From Parabacteroides chongii (GTDB lineage: Bacteria; Bacteroidota; Bacteroidia; Bacteroidales; Tannerellaceae), in assembly GCF_029581355.1 (NCBI RefSeq), contig NZ_CP120849.1:1830501-1894500 (forward strand): a stretch of DNA of 64,000 nucleotides, written 5' to 3'. The translations under genes were made by a program, and so were the position numbers. The notes beneath the pieces are model-generated. The model made no database searches and was not told where the DNA came from. It worked only from the letters and a program-made list of their open reading frames with translations. Positions 34,715 through 43,558 of the stretch are shown here, one piece after another. Position 1 is the first letter of the stretch, and each line of letters begins with the position of its first letter.

Positions 34715-35482
34715 TCAAAACTGTATAATCGGTTTCCAAAACTTCTTCATTTTTCTTTTGTACCATGAATGACATCCGAAGGGGAGTTGATGGTTGTTTA
34801 ATTTGTAGCAATATCCCGGATATTTATCGAAAGCAAAGCGAAGGGCTTCTTTTACTTCCGGATAAATAAAGCCGTCTGCTTCAGTTGCCCAGAATACATC
34901 TTCATTATAAAGATGATATCGTTCCTTCGATAGGTAAAATCCTATTAGGTCCGCTTGTTTTTTAGTAACTCGGTAATGGCTATCTACTTTACGTAAAGAT
35001 AGGCCACCATTACCTATTTTATTGTATAAATCTTGTTTGGATGGTTTGCCTGTTGATTTTTGGTACTGATGTATTAAAGACATAATGGATGAAATAACCG
35101 GCAATCGGTAGACCGGTTTTTGAAGCCAGGGAGCACCGATATAATCATATTCTTTATTACACCAATCCGCCAGCTCGTCGCGGAAGACAAACGCATCTAA
35201 TTGATAAATCAGTATGTATTGGCTGTCAAGAAAACGTTCATAAAACTCGGATGTGAGCATCAAATGGTTGTAACCGCTGATTCCTTTGAAATAGTTATCA
35301 TCGAATGAGGTTACTATCAATTTCGGAAATTCAACTTGTAATTCAGACAGGTCCAGGGATAAAGGTTTGATTACAACTAATGGATAAGAATGCAAAACTT
35401 CGTATGCCTGCGTTAATGAACGCATTTCCATTTTGGAAAACGTATTCTTATAAATGGGTATGACAACTTTTACTAAATCCAC
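34715..35482 (-). CDS. DUF5672-family protein, glycosyltransferase-like
   Basis: Protein of 255 aa if started at the GTG at 35482. A TTG start at 35518 would add 12 residues, but a perfect -7 box at 35515-35522 would place the transcript start downstream of it, so GTG is preferred. It begins VDLVKVVIPIYKN and carries FDDNYFKGISGYNHLML, YILIYQLDAFVFRDEL and YDYIGAPWL, the conserved blocks of DUF5672, which looks like a GT-A fold with DxD-like LDAF. It is first in a three-gene minus-strand glycan operon. Confidence 0.78.
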   Translation of the reverse strand: MDLVKVVIPIYKNTFSKMEMRSLTQAYEVLHSYPLVVIKPLSLDLSELQVEFPKLIVTSFDDNYFKGISGYNHLMLTSEFYERFLDSQYILIYQLDAFVFRDELADWCNKEYDYIGAPWLQKPVYRLPVISSIMSLIHQYQKSTGKPSKQDLYNKIGNGGLSLRKVDSHYRVTKKQADLIGFYLSKERYHLYNEDVFWATEADGFIYPEVKEALRFAFDKYPGYCYKLNNHQLPFGCHSWYKRKMKKFWKPIIQF

Positions 35483-35514
35483 TTTTGTTCTTGTTAAATA
35501 ACTTGTTATTGAGG

Positions 35515-35551
35515 ACAAAGATATAGTTTTTCTTTGTTTTAATTATCTTTG
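35515..35551. promoter_or_regulatory. Divergent -7 boxes, DUF5672 gene and nucleotide-sugar dehydrogenase
   Basis: Perfect TATCTTTG boxes occur on both strands: minus at 35515-35522 and plus at 35544-35551. Only 21 bp separate them, so the two promoters overlap and probably compete for polymerase. Confidence 0.55.
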
Positions 35552-35581
35552 TGCAATTTTGATATGAAAGTTTCATATATA

Positions 35582-36874
35582 ATGGACAAAATGAGAATAG
35601 CAATTATCGGTCTCGGGTATGTAGGTTTGCCATTAGCGCGTTTGTTTGCTACTAAATATTCGGTTGTTGGCTTCGATGTGAAACAAGAACGGGTTTCAGC
35701 GTTGAGTTTAGGGGAAGATACCACAAAGGAGGTGTCGGAAGAGTCGTTGAAATCGGTTTTATCAGACCATTTGCCGGAAGAAGGGGAAACAGGACTTTAT
35801 TTTACTTCTGATCCGGAAGATCTGGCTTCCTGTAATTATTATATAGTGGCTGTTCCTACGCCGGTCGATACGCATCATAGTCCGGATCTGACCCCTTTGT
35901 ACCGTGCCAGTGAAACGGTTGGCAAGGTGTTGAAGAAAGGTGATATTGTTATCTATGAATCAACGGTTTGTCCGGGTATTACGGAAGAGGAATGTGTGCC
36001 GATTCTGGCAAAAACATCCGGACTGAAATATAATGAAGATTTCTTTGCCGGCTATTCTCCCGAACGCATCAATCCGGGAGATAAGGAGCATACGGTCGAG
36101 AAAATCATGAAAGTAACTTCGGGTTCTACCCCTGAAACAGCAGCGAAGGTAGATGCGCTATACCGTTCTGTGATCGTTGCCGGAACATTTCCGGTTTCAA
36201 GTATCCGTGTGGCAGAGGCTTCCAAAGTCATTGAAAATACGCAGAGGGATATAAATATCGCTTTTGTGAACGAACTGTCTAAAATATTTCATTTGCTGGA
36301 CATAGATACGAATGAAGTGCTGGCTGCTGCTGAGACAAAATGGAATTTCCTTCCGTTTAAACCGGGGTTGGTCGGAGGACATTGTATTGGTGTCGATCCT
36401 TATTATCTGATTCGTAAGGCGCAGGATTATGGATATCATCCGGGTTTGATTTTGTATGGCCGTCGTATCAATGACACGATGGGTGAATATATTGCTAACC
36501 GGGTAGTGAAATGTATGATCAAAAAGGACGTCCCGGTTAAGAAAGCGGAAGTCCTGGTTCTCGGTTTTACCTTTAAGGAGAACTGTCCGGATGTCCGTAA
36601 CACGAAAGTGGGAGATGTTGTCCGTGTGTTGAAAGACTATGGCATGAATGTCTCTGTCTACGATCCCTGGGCACGTACGGAAGAAGTTCGGAATGAATAC
36701 GGGCTTGAGCTGTCTGATTCTTTGTCTTCCGGAAAGAAATACGATGCTATTGTGCTGGCAGTCGCTCATGCAGTCTTTGGGGAACTCGATATTCCGTCTC
36801 TTGTCAAAGAAAACCATGTCGTATATGACGTAAAAGGTTGTTTGAATCCGGCTTGGGTGGACGATCGTCTGTAA
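35582..36874 (+). CDS. Nucleotide-sugar dehydrogenase (UDP-HexNAc 6-dehydrogenase, TviB/WbpO-like)
   Basis: Enzyme of 430 aa from the ATG at 35582; ATGs at 35564 and 35591 are alternatives. NAD-binding MRIAIIGLGYVGLPLARLFA opens the protein, and the catalytic Cys lies in LVGGHCIGVDPYYL. A C-terminal UDP-binding domain follows from VLVLGFTFKENCPDVRNTK. Overall layout fits UDP-GalNAc/GlcNAc dehydrogenases (TviB, WbpO, WbpA group) rather than UDP-glucose dehydrogenase. It makes a uronic acid donor for capsule or LPS. Confidence 0.9.
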   Translation: MDKMRIAIIGLGYVGLPLARLFATKYSVVGFDVKQERVSALSLGEDTTKEVSEESLKSVLSDHLPEEGETGLYFTSDPEDLASCNYYIVAVPTPVDTHHSPDLTPLYRASETVGKVLKKGDIVIYESTVCPGITEEECVPILAKTSGLKYNEDFFAGYSPERINPGDKEHTVEKIMKVTSGSTPETAAKVDALYRSVIVAGTFPVSSIRVAEASKVIENTQRDINIAFVNELSKIFHLLDIDTNEVLAAAETKWNFLPFKPGLVGGHCIGVDPYYLIRKAQDYGYHPGLILYGRRINDTMGEYIANRVVKCMIKKDVPVKKAEVLVLGFTFKENCPDVRNTKVGDVVRVLKDYGMNVSVYDPWARTEEVRNEYGLELSDSLSSGKKYDAIVLAVAHAVFGELDIPSLVKENHVVYDVKGCLNPAWVDDRL

Positions 36875-36897
36875 ATATAAATTCACATACGTATAGA

Positions 36898-37761
36898 ATG
36901 AAAACGAATACGCTTTTTTTACTCCTTGTCTTTTGTTGCAGTCTTTTTACCGTGTTGCCGGCTAATGCCGACGATTGGCGGGATAAGATGCCTTTTCTAA
37001 AATATACTCCCCGGTATTTCGGACCGAATGCGTTTCCTCTTCCTGAGTTGATGGGAGGAAAGTTGTCTTCACGGTGGGAAGTGGAGTTAAGAGGTGAATA
37101 CCATAAAATGACGGGGGACAAGACGAAGGATGTTTTTGCACGTTTGTATATTCCTATAGCCAAAGGACGTGCCGGTATATCGCTTTACGGGGTGATCCAG
37201 GAATGGTATGAGACATCTCCCGAGGTGCGCGACGAACGTAATGCGGTCGAAGTCAAGTCTCCTATTCCCTGTCATGGCGATTTTATCCTAAGTTGTCATT
37301 ATCAGGTGCTGACCAGTGAGAAATGGGTGGATATCGTAGCAAATGCGAGCTTGAAAACAGCCAGTGGCGGTCGCCTGTGTGATGCCCGCTATACGGATGC
37401 GGCGGCTTATTGGTTCGATTGTAATATCGGACGTACGTTATGGCAGGATCCGGAAACGGCAGCTTCAATTCGTGTACAGGGAATGGCTGGTTTTTACTGC
37501 TGGATGACAAATGACCTGATACATCGCCAGAATGATGCTTTAACATATGCTATCGGGGCACAGGCGACTTTTCGCGGTTTCACCCTGAACTGCGACTATA
37601 CCGGTATAAAGGGGTACAGGGGAGAAGGTGATAAGCCGATGGTACTTCGTACAAAGCTGAATTATGAAATTAAGAAGAATATTATCTCTTTCGGTTATAA
37701 GCATGGCATACAGGACTATCTGTACGATAGTTTTTCATTAGCCTATATCCGTTGTTTCTAA
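36898..37761 (+). CDS. Secreted protein of unknown function, possible outer-membrane beta-barrel
   Basis: Protein of 287 aa from the ATG at 36898, with a clear signal peptide (MKTNTLFLLLVFCCSLFTVL to ANA). The mature part is rich in alternating aromatic/polar strands (WEVELRGEYHKM, LRTKLNYEIKKNIISFGYKHGI) and ends SLAYIRCF with a terminal aromatic, as outer-membrane barrels do. A repeated PELMGGKLSSRWE region follows the signal. I recognise no named family. It follows the dehydrogenase by 23 bp, so it may be cotranscribed and serve surface-glycan display, which is an inference. Confidence 0.65.
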   Translation: MKTNTLFLLLVFCCSLFTVLPANADDWRDKMPFLKYTPRYFGPNAFPLPELMGGKLSSRWEVELRGEYHKMTGDKTKDVFARLYIPIAKGRAGISLYGVIQEWYETSPEVRDERNAVEVKSPIPCHGDFILSCHYQVLTSEKWVDIVANASLKTASGGRLCDARYTDAAAYWFDCNIGRTLWQDPETAASIRVQGMAGFYCWMTNDLIHRQNDALTYAIGAQATFRGFTLNCDYTGIKGYRGEGDKPMVLRTKLNYEIKKNIISFGYKHGIQDYLYDSFSLAYIRCF

Positions 37762-37764
37762 AAT

Positions 37765-38400
37765 TTATTTCCTCCCGAAATCGGCAGGGATCTCTCCCCA
37801 TTCGGATGTTTCCCACTTCAGGATCGTAGTGGTATATGTATTGTTGTTCAGCCATTTTTCAGCACGTTCGATCAGATCGAAGATCGGTTCATTGACCGGT
37901 TCCCGCTCCAGCAGCGTCTTGCATTTCTTCTTTTTTACCCAACTAATCGCATTGCGGCTGTCCGAATAGATAGGCAGGCTGCTCTCTTTCTGTTTCAGCA
38001 AGGCCAGACCGTGCACGAGTGCCAGGAACTCACCTACATTATTGGTACCTTTTTTCAGAGGACCGATATGGAATATCTCCTGTCCGGTAGCCGTGTAAAC
38101 ACCCCGGTATTCCATATCCCCCGGATTACCGCTGCAGGCAGCATCGACAGCCAGGCTTTCGTTGATCGGCTTGCCGACAGGCGCTTTGGGAGCCAGACTG
38201 GCGGCGGCTTTCGACGACGAAGCCGTTTTCAGGTAATGCGTATATCCTTTTTCAAAGGCCTCGAAAGCTTCTTCGCGGGTCTCGAACGATTTGTATTTCG
38301 CTCCTTCCTGTCCTTCTACCTGCATTTTACACTCCGCCCAGTTGTCGTAAACACCTGGGTTCAGCCCTTTCCATACTACGTACTGTTTATTCTTCGCCAT
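37765..38400 (-). CDS. rnhA: Ribonuclease H with N-terminal viroplasmin (RNase H1-type hybrid-binding) domain
   Basis: Protein of 211 aa. Residues 1-58 (QYVVWKGLNPGVYDNWAECKM to FEAFEKGY) are the caulimovirus-viroplasmin/HBD domain that grips RNA-DNA hybrids. From about residue 79 an RNase H fold follows with catalytic acidic residues in LAVDAACSGNPG, NVGEFLALVHGL and YSDSRNAISWV. It removes RNA from R-loops and primers. This two-domain form is common in Bacteroidetes. It converges on the previous gene with 3 bp between stops. Confidence 0.9.
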   Translation of the reverse strand: MAKNKQYVVWKGLNPGVYDNWAECKMQVEGQEGAKYKSFETREEAFEAFEKGYTHYLKTASSSKAAASLAPKAPVGKPINESLAVDAACSGNPGDMEYRGVYTATGQEIFHIGPLKKGTNNVGEFLALVHGLALLKQKESSLPIYSDSRNAISWVKKKKCKTLLEREPVNEPIFDLIERAEKWLNNNTYTTTILKWETSEWGEIPADFGRK

Positions 38401-38426
38401 TTTCTGTATTCTTCGGATATGAGATG

Positions 38427-38492
38427 CAAAGGTAATATTTTGTTACTTTTCTATTGAAAGAAAAGTAATGAAGAAAAAAAACTTTACATTTG
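38427..38492. promoter_or_regulatory. Divergent rnhA/aroK promoter region with 10-bp inverted repeat
   Basis: Minus-strand -7 box TACCTTTG (38427-38434) for rnhA and plus-strand TACATTTG (38485-38492) for aroK flank a perfect inverted repeat TTACTTTTCT / AGAAAAGTAA with a 6-nt loop (38443-38468). The repeat could be an operator shared by both genes or a barrier hairpin. Confidence 0.55.
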
Positions 38493-38513
38493 CGGTAAAC
38501 AATCATATACGAA

Positions 38514-39035
38514 ATGAAGCGTATTTTTCTGATAGGTTATATGGGAGCCGGAAAGACGACAGTCGGTAAAGACCTCGCCAAGCTGATGGACCTTTATTTT
38601 ATTGACCTGGACTGTTACATCGAAGGCCGTTATCATAAAACGGTCGGACAGATATTTGCTGAAAAAGGGGAAGATGCATTCCGCGATATTGAACGGCGGA
38701 TGCTGCATGAAGTGGCTATGTTTGAAAACGTACTGATCTCTACAGGTGGCGGCGCTCCCTGCTTTTTTGACAATATGGAGTTTATGAATGAAATGGGGAC
38801 TACGGTCTATCTGAAAGTTTCGGTGGAAGAACTGGCTAAACGTCTTGAAGTTTGCAAATCGACCCGTCCCGTGCTGAAAGGACGCTCCGGCGACGAACTG
38901 GTTGCTTTTATTGCAGAAAACCTGAAGAAAAGAACTCCTCATTATATGCAAGCATCCATCGTATTTGATGCCGAAGTGATGTTGACGGAAACAGATGTGC
39001 ACAAAATTTCGGAAGCATTGAAAGAAATAGTATAA
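38514..39035 (+). CDS. aroK: Shikimate kinase
   Basis: Enzyme of 173 aa that phosphorylates shikimate at O3 in aromatic amino-acid synthesis. The P-loop GYMGAGKT is at residues 8-15, a shikimate-binding Asp/Arg pair lies in FIDLDCYIE and FRDIERRML, and the ISTGGGAPCF loop and lid region ARLEV...STRPVLKG are present. Length is typical. Confidence 0.95.
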   Translation: MKRIFLIGYMGAGKTTVGKDLAKLMDLYFIDLDCYIEGRYHKTVGQIFAEKGEDAFRDIERRMLHEVAMFENVLISTGGGAPCFFDNMEFMNEMGTTVYLKVSVEELAKRLEVCKSTRPVLKGRSGDELVAFIAENLKKRTPHYMQASIVFDAEVMLTETDVHKISEALKEIV

Positions 39036-39083
39036 TATATAATGTAAGGCAGTTGTCATACTTGCCGACCGTAAAATCGTATT

Positions 39084-40295
39084 ATGGAAGCAACAGGAGG
39101 CAGACAACCCCAGGGTGCATATATCACCCAGGAGTTGTTGAAGGAATTGAACAAGATAGGAAATCGTTTACTGATTGGTGTCCCTTGTGAGCGGAAAGAA
39201 GGGGAAAAGCGTCTGGCGCTTACTCCCGAGGCTGTTGACATGCTGACCGACCGCGGGCATCACGTATTGGTGGAGTCGGGTGCCGGTCTGGGGATCAATT
39301 ACTCTGACAATCATTACTCTGAGGCCGGTGCCGAGATCGTAACTACTCCGGCTGAAGTCTTCCAGGCGGATATCATCCTGAAGATACTTCCTCCGTTACC
39401 GCAGGAAATCTTGCTGATGAAGCCCCGTTCGACCGTTTTTTCCATGGTGCAGCTGAATCTTTTCTCGCAGGAGGCGTTTGAGCTGATGATGGCGAAACGA
39501 ATTACAGCCATTGCCTATGAACTGATGTCGGACGATCAGCGCAGGTGTCCTGTCCTGAATGTTATTTCAGAGATAGAAGGGACTGCTTCCATTACCATTG
39601 CTTCCGAATTGCTGAGTAATACCCAGGGAGGGAAAGGAATCCTGTTGGGAGGCATCCCCGGTGTATCGCCTACCGAAATCGTGATCGTGGGAGCCGGAAA
39701 TGCCGGAACGGTTGCCGCCCGTGCTGCTTTGGCACTGGGTGCTTCAGTCAAGGTGTTCGACGACGATATCAATAAACTGCGTACCATCCAGCAAGTTTTG
39801 GGACAGGGATTGTTTACTTCCAATTTTCACCCGAACGTACTGCATAATGCTTTCCGTACCGCCGATGTCGTGATCGGGGCGATGCGTTATATCAATACGC
39901 GTTACCGGTATGTGATCGCAGAGGAACTGGTGCGGACCATGAAGCGAGGATCGCTGGTGATCGACCTGCGTATCAGCCAAGGCGGTTGTTTTGAAACGAC
40001 TTGCTGCCTGGCAAACTCCGATCCGAGCGTGTTCGAACAATACGGTGTATTGCATTATTGTATACCTAATATAAGTAACCGGGTGGCACGAACCACTTCG
40101 ATGGCTTTTAGTAATATATTCGTCCCGATCTTCCTTTCTTTGGGAGATGCCGGAACAGTCCAAAATATGATAAAGACCGATGATGGCTTTCGTTCAGGAG
40201 TTTACATGTATTGTGGGAAACCTGTAAACAGTTATGTGTCTAATCATTTTAATTTATCATCGAATAATCTGGATCTATATCTATCTGCTTTTTAA
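39084..40295 (+). CDS. Alanine dehydrogenase-like protein lacking most catalytic residues
   Basis: Protein of 403 aa with the full alanine dehydrogenase/transhydrogenase fold: IGVPCERKEGEKRLALTPEAV, an NAD-binding core at ILLGGIPGVSPTEIVIVGAGNAGTVAAR, and IPNISNRVARTTSMAFSN. Compared from memory with Bacillus subtilis and Mycobacterium Ald, Arg15 is kept (Arg43). Lys75 of the KVKEP motif is Leu102, His96 of the FTYLHLA motif is Gln123, and Asp270 of VAIDQGG is Ser298. Alanine dehydrogenase activity is therefore doubtful. It may bind NAD(H) as a sensor or act on another substrate. It also has about 25 extra N-terminal residues. Confidence 0.75.
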   Translation: MEATGGRQPQGAYITQELLKELNKIGNRLLIGVPCERKEGEKRLALTPEAVDMLTDRGHHVLVESGAGLGINYSDNHYSEAGAEIVTTPAEVFQADIILKILPPLPQEILLMKPRSTVFSMVQLNLFSQEAFELMMAKRITAIAYELMSDDQRRCPVLNVISEIEGTASITIASELLSNTQGGKGILLGGIPGVSPTEIVIVGAGNAGTVAARAALALGASVKVFDDDINKLRTIQQVLGQGLFTSNFHPNVLHNAFRTADVVIGAMRYINTRYRYVIAEELVRTMKRGSLVIDLRISQGGCFETTCCLANSDPSVFEQYGVLHYCIPNISNRVARTTSMAFSNIFVPIFLSLGDAGTVQNMIKTDDGFRSGVYMYCGKPVNSYVSNHFNLSSNNLDLYLSAF

Positions 40296-40306
40296 GGAGC
40301 AAAAGT

Positions 40307-40337
40307 TTTGAACTGGTAAAGTTTATTCTTTACTTTG
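40307..40337 (+). promoter_or_regulatory. korAB promoter candidate
   Basis: TTTG (40307-40310), a 19-bp spacer, then TTACTTTG (40330-40337), one base off TAnnTTTG, about 45 bp before the korA ATG. Confidence 0.55.
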
Positions 40338-40382
40338 CGGAAATCTAACTACAAACAAGCGATTAAGCTAATATAAATAATT

Positions 40383-42236
40383 ATGGCAGAACAAACAAAA
40401 GTAACAACGTTGGAAAAGGTTGTCATCCGTTTTTCGGGAGATTCCGGAGATGGTATGCAGTTAACCGGAACAATCTTTTCTAATCTGTCGGCTATCTTCG
40501 GAAATGAGATATCTACATTTCCCGATTATCCGGCGGAAGTACGTGCTCCTCAGGGAACACTGAGTGGTGTATCAGGATTTCAGGTGCATTTGGGATCACG
40601 TAAAATCTTTACTCCCGGCGATAAGGCGGATGTCCTGGTTGCTATGAACCCAGCCGCTTTAAAGGTGAACGTGAAGAATATCAAACCCAATGCAATAGTT
40701 ATCATAGATACCGATTCATTCAAGAAGAGTGATCTGGACAAGGCTTTGTTTACAACTGACGATCCGTTCAAAGAACTGGGTCTGAACAGTGTACAGGTTG
40801 TTGCTGCCCCGATCTCTACCATGGTAAAAGACGGGTTGGCTGAGTTCGGGCTGGATAACAAATCGGCTCTCCGCTCAAAGAATATGTTTGCCCTGGGACT
40901 TGTTTGCTGGTTGTTCGACCGTCCTTTGGAAGAAGCCATGCATATGCTTCAGAATAAGTTCGCCAAAAAGCCGGTGATCGCACAGGCCAACATCAAGGCG
41001 TTGACAGACGGTTATAACTACGGTCATAATATCCATGCGTCGGTTTCTACTTATCGTATCGAAAGCAAGAAAGCCGAACCGGGATTCTATACAGACGTAA
41101 ACGGAAACAAGGCTACTTCCTACGGGTTGATCGCTGCTGCGGAAAAGGCAGGCTTACAGCTCTTCCTGGGTAGTTATCCGATTACTCCGGCTACTGATAT
41201 TTTGCATGAATTGTCTAAACGGAAAGATCTGGGTGTGATCACGGTACAGGCAGAAGATGAAATAGCCGGTATCTGTACGGCTATCGGCGGTAGCTTCGCT
41301 GGTTGCCTGGCTGCTACCTCTACTTCCGGTCCGGGACTGGCACTGAAGAGTGAAGCGATCGGTCTGGCTGTAATAGCTGAGTTGCCGTTGGTTGTCATCG
41401 ACGTGCAGCGTGGCGGTCCTTCAACCGGTATGCCGACCAAGAGTGAACAGACTGACTTGATGCAGGCTTTGTATGGACGTAACGGTGAAAGTCCGGCTGT
41501 CGTAGTTGCCGCATCTACTCCGACAGACTGTTTCGATGCTGCTTACTGGGCTGGTAAACTGGCTGTAGAACATATGACTCCGGTAATCCTTCTGACAGAT
41601 GCCTTTATCGCAAACGGCTCTTCTGCCTGGAAATTGCCTGATTTGGACAACTATCCGGCAATCCAGCCGAATTATGTTTCTAACTACCACGACGAAAAAC
41701 CGTGGAAAGCCTATCGTCGTGATAAAGAAAGCCATGTCCGTTACTGGGCTATCCCTGGAATGGAAGGTTTCGCACATCGTTTGGGAGGTCTGGAAAAAGA
41801 CTACGAAACGAGTGCTATCTCTACCGATCCGGTCAACCACCAGAAGATGGTTACTACCCGTCAGGCAAAGATCGACAAGATTGCCGACTTTATCCCTGAA
41901 CAGGAAGTGATCGGTGATCCCGATGCCGACCTGTTGCTGGTAGGCTGGGGCGGAACATACGGTCATCTGTATGAAGCCATGGAAACGATGCAGGAACAAG
42001 GTAAGAAAGTGGCTCTGGCTCACTTCAAGTTCATCAGCCCGCTTCCGAAGAATACGGCAGAGATACTTTCCAAATATAAGAAAGTGGTTGTTGCCGAACA
42101 GAATAACGGACAGTTTGCCAACTATCTGCGTGGCAAAGTTCCCGGATTCAATCCGTACAGATTCAATCGCGTGAAAGGCCAGCCTTTCGTTGTTGCGAGA
42201 TTAGTTGAGGAATTCACTAAAATATTGGAGGCGTAA
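40383..42236 (+). CDS. korA: 2-oxoacid:ferredoxin oxidoreductase, fused gamma-alpha subunit
   Basis: Subunit of 617 aa. Residues 1-190 are the gamma domain (IRFSGDSGDGMQLTGTIFSN, TFPDYPAEVRAPQGTLSGV). The remainder is the alpha (pyrimidine-binding) domain with LFLGSYPITPATDILHELS, STSGPGLALKSEAIGLA and RGGPSTGMPTKSEQTDL. Together with the beta subunit it oxidatively decarboxylates 2-oxoglutarate (or a related 2-oxoacid) with CoA and reduces ferredoxin. In anaerobes it can run reductively. The fused architecture is typical of Bacteroidetes KorA. Confidence 0.93.
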   Translation: MAEQTKVTTLEKVVIRFSGDSGDGMQLTGTIFSNLSAIFGNEISTFPDYPAEVRAPQGTLSGVSGFQVHLGSRKIFTPGDKADVLVAMNPAALKVNVKNIKPNAIVIIDTDSFKKSDLDKALFTTDDPFKELGLNSVQVVAAPISTMVKDGLAEFGLDNKSALRSKNMFALGLVCWLFDRPLEEAMHMLQNKFAKKPVIAQANIKALTDGYNYGHNIHASVSTYRIESKKAEPGFYTDVNGNKATSYGLIAAAEKAGLQLFLGSYPITPATDILHELSKRKDLGVITVQAEDEIAGICTAIGGSFAGCLAATSTSGPGLALKSEAIGLAVIAELPLVVIDVQRGGPSTGMPTKSEQTDLMQALYGRNGESPAVVVAASTPTDCFDAAYWAGKLAVEHMTPVILLTDAFIANGSSAWKLPDLDNYPAIQPNYVSNYHDEKPWKAYRRDKESHVRYWAIPGMEGFAHRLGGLEKDYETSAISTDPVNHQKMVTTRQAKIDKIADFIPEQEVIGDPDADLLLVGWGGTYGHLYEAMETMQEQGKKVALAHFKFISPLPKNTAEILSKYKKVVVAEQNNGQFANYLRGKVPGFNPYRFNRVKGQPFVVARLVEEFTKILEA

Positions 42237-42239
42237 GAA

Positions 42240-43250
42240 ATGACAGATATAAAATTCGAACCGAAAGATTATAAGAGCGACCAGTATGTTCGCTGGTGTC
42301 CGGGTTGTGGAGACCATGCCGTATTGAACTGTTTGCACAAAGCAATGGCGGAAGTAGGAGTAGCTCCTCATAATATGGCCGTTATCTCGGGTATCGGGTG
42401 TTCTTCCCGTTTACCTTATTATATGAATACATACGGTTTCCATACCATCCACGGACGTGGTGCTGCGATTGCAACAGGTGTGAAAACTGCTCGTCCCGAC
42501 TTGAGTGTCTGGCTGATCACGGGTGATGGCGACTGTCTGGCTATTGGCGGTAACCATTTTATCCATGCCGTACGCCGTAATGTCGACCTGAACATTGTCC
42601 TGTTCAATAATAAGATTTATGGTTTGACCAAGGGGCAGTATTCACCGACTTCCGACCGTGGATTCGTTTCCAAGAGTTCTCCTTACGGAACGGTGGAAGA
42701 CCCGTTTATTCCGGCTGAACTGGCTTTGGGAGCACGCGGGAACTTCTTTGCCCGTGTGATCGATGTAGACTTGAAGAATACGACGGAAGTACTGGCTGCT
42801 TCTGCCCGTCATAAAGGGGCTTCCGTTACAGAAGTGCTGGTAAACTGTGTGATCTTCAACGACGGTATCCACAAAAGCATTGTCGATAAGGAATACCGTG
42901 CTGACCGTACGATCTTCCTGCGCCACGGCGAAAAGATGATCTTCGGTAAGGAAGGCAACAAAGGTCTTGTGTTGGACGGACTGAAGCTGAAAGCTGTTAC
43001 GATCGGTGAGGACGGTTATACGATGGATGATATCCTGGTTCATGACGCTCACGAAAAAGACAATACGCTTCACCTGATGTTGGCGATGATGTCGGACGAT
43101 ATGCCGATTGCCCTGGGTGTGATCCGTGATGTGGACGCTCCGGTATACGATGAAGCCGTTCATCAGCAGATCGAAGAAGTGCAGGCGAAGAATCCTACCC
43201 GCAAGCTGAAAGATTTCTTGATGCAAGGGGAAGTTTGGGAAGTGAAATAA
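42240..43250 (+). CDS. korB: 2-oxoacid:ferredoxin oxidoreductase, beta subunit
   Basis: TPP-binding subunit of 336 aa, 3 bp after korA. The first cysteines of the iron-sulfur/TPP region are in RWCPGCGDHAVL. The TPP-Mg motif is GDGDCLAIGGNHFIHAVRRN with NNKIYGLTKGQYSPTS downstream. It carries out the decarboxylation chemistry and passes electrons to ferredoxin. A strong terminator hairpin follows. Confidence 0.94.
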   Translation: MTDIKFEPKDYKSDQYVRWCPGCGDHAVLNCLHKAMAEVGVAPHNMAVISGIGCSSRLPYYMNTYGFHTIHGRGAAIATGVKTARPDLSVWLITGDGDCLAIGGNHFIHAVRRNVDLNIVLFNNKIYGLTKGQYSPTSDRGFVSKSSPYGTVEDPFIPAELALGARGNFFARVIDVDLKNTTEVLAASARHKGASVTEVLVNCVIFNDGIHKSIVDKEYRADRTIFLRHGEKMIFGKEGNKGLVLDGLKLKAVTIGEDGYTMDDILVHDAHEKDNTLHLMLAMMSDDMPIALGVIRDVDAPVYDEAVHQQIEEVQAKNPTRKLKDFLMQGEVWEVK

Positions 43251-43293
43251 ACGATATGAGATAAGTAAACAGGCTTCTGTTTTTAATTGACAG

Positions 43294-43348
43294 GCTGTTA
43301 TAAAAGCTTCATTACATGAATCTATGTAATAAAGGCTTTTGTAACAGC
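43294..43348 (+). terminator. Intrinsic terminator after korAB
   Basis: Long imperfect stem from GCTGTTATAAAAGC at 43294 to GGCTTTTGTAACAGC ending at 43348, enclosing ATTACAT / ATGTAAT, followed by a T-rich run. It separates korAB from the following 650-bp non-coding region. Confidence 0.75.
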
Positions 43349-43558
43349 TTTATTTTTTGCCTGGCTAATGCTTTATTCATTGAAAGAATGTGATGGGGCT
43401 TATTTTGATCAATTTCACTCATGTGTAGATCTCGATGATTATTTATTCCTAACTCAAAAATCATATACTTAATATATAAGGATCGTATGGTAGGAACTTT
43501 TGGAGGTACTTAAAAGTCTGTTAGAAAAAAGATATTTTATTAATGGCTGAAATTGATT

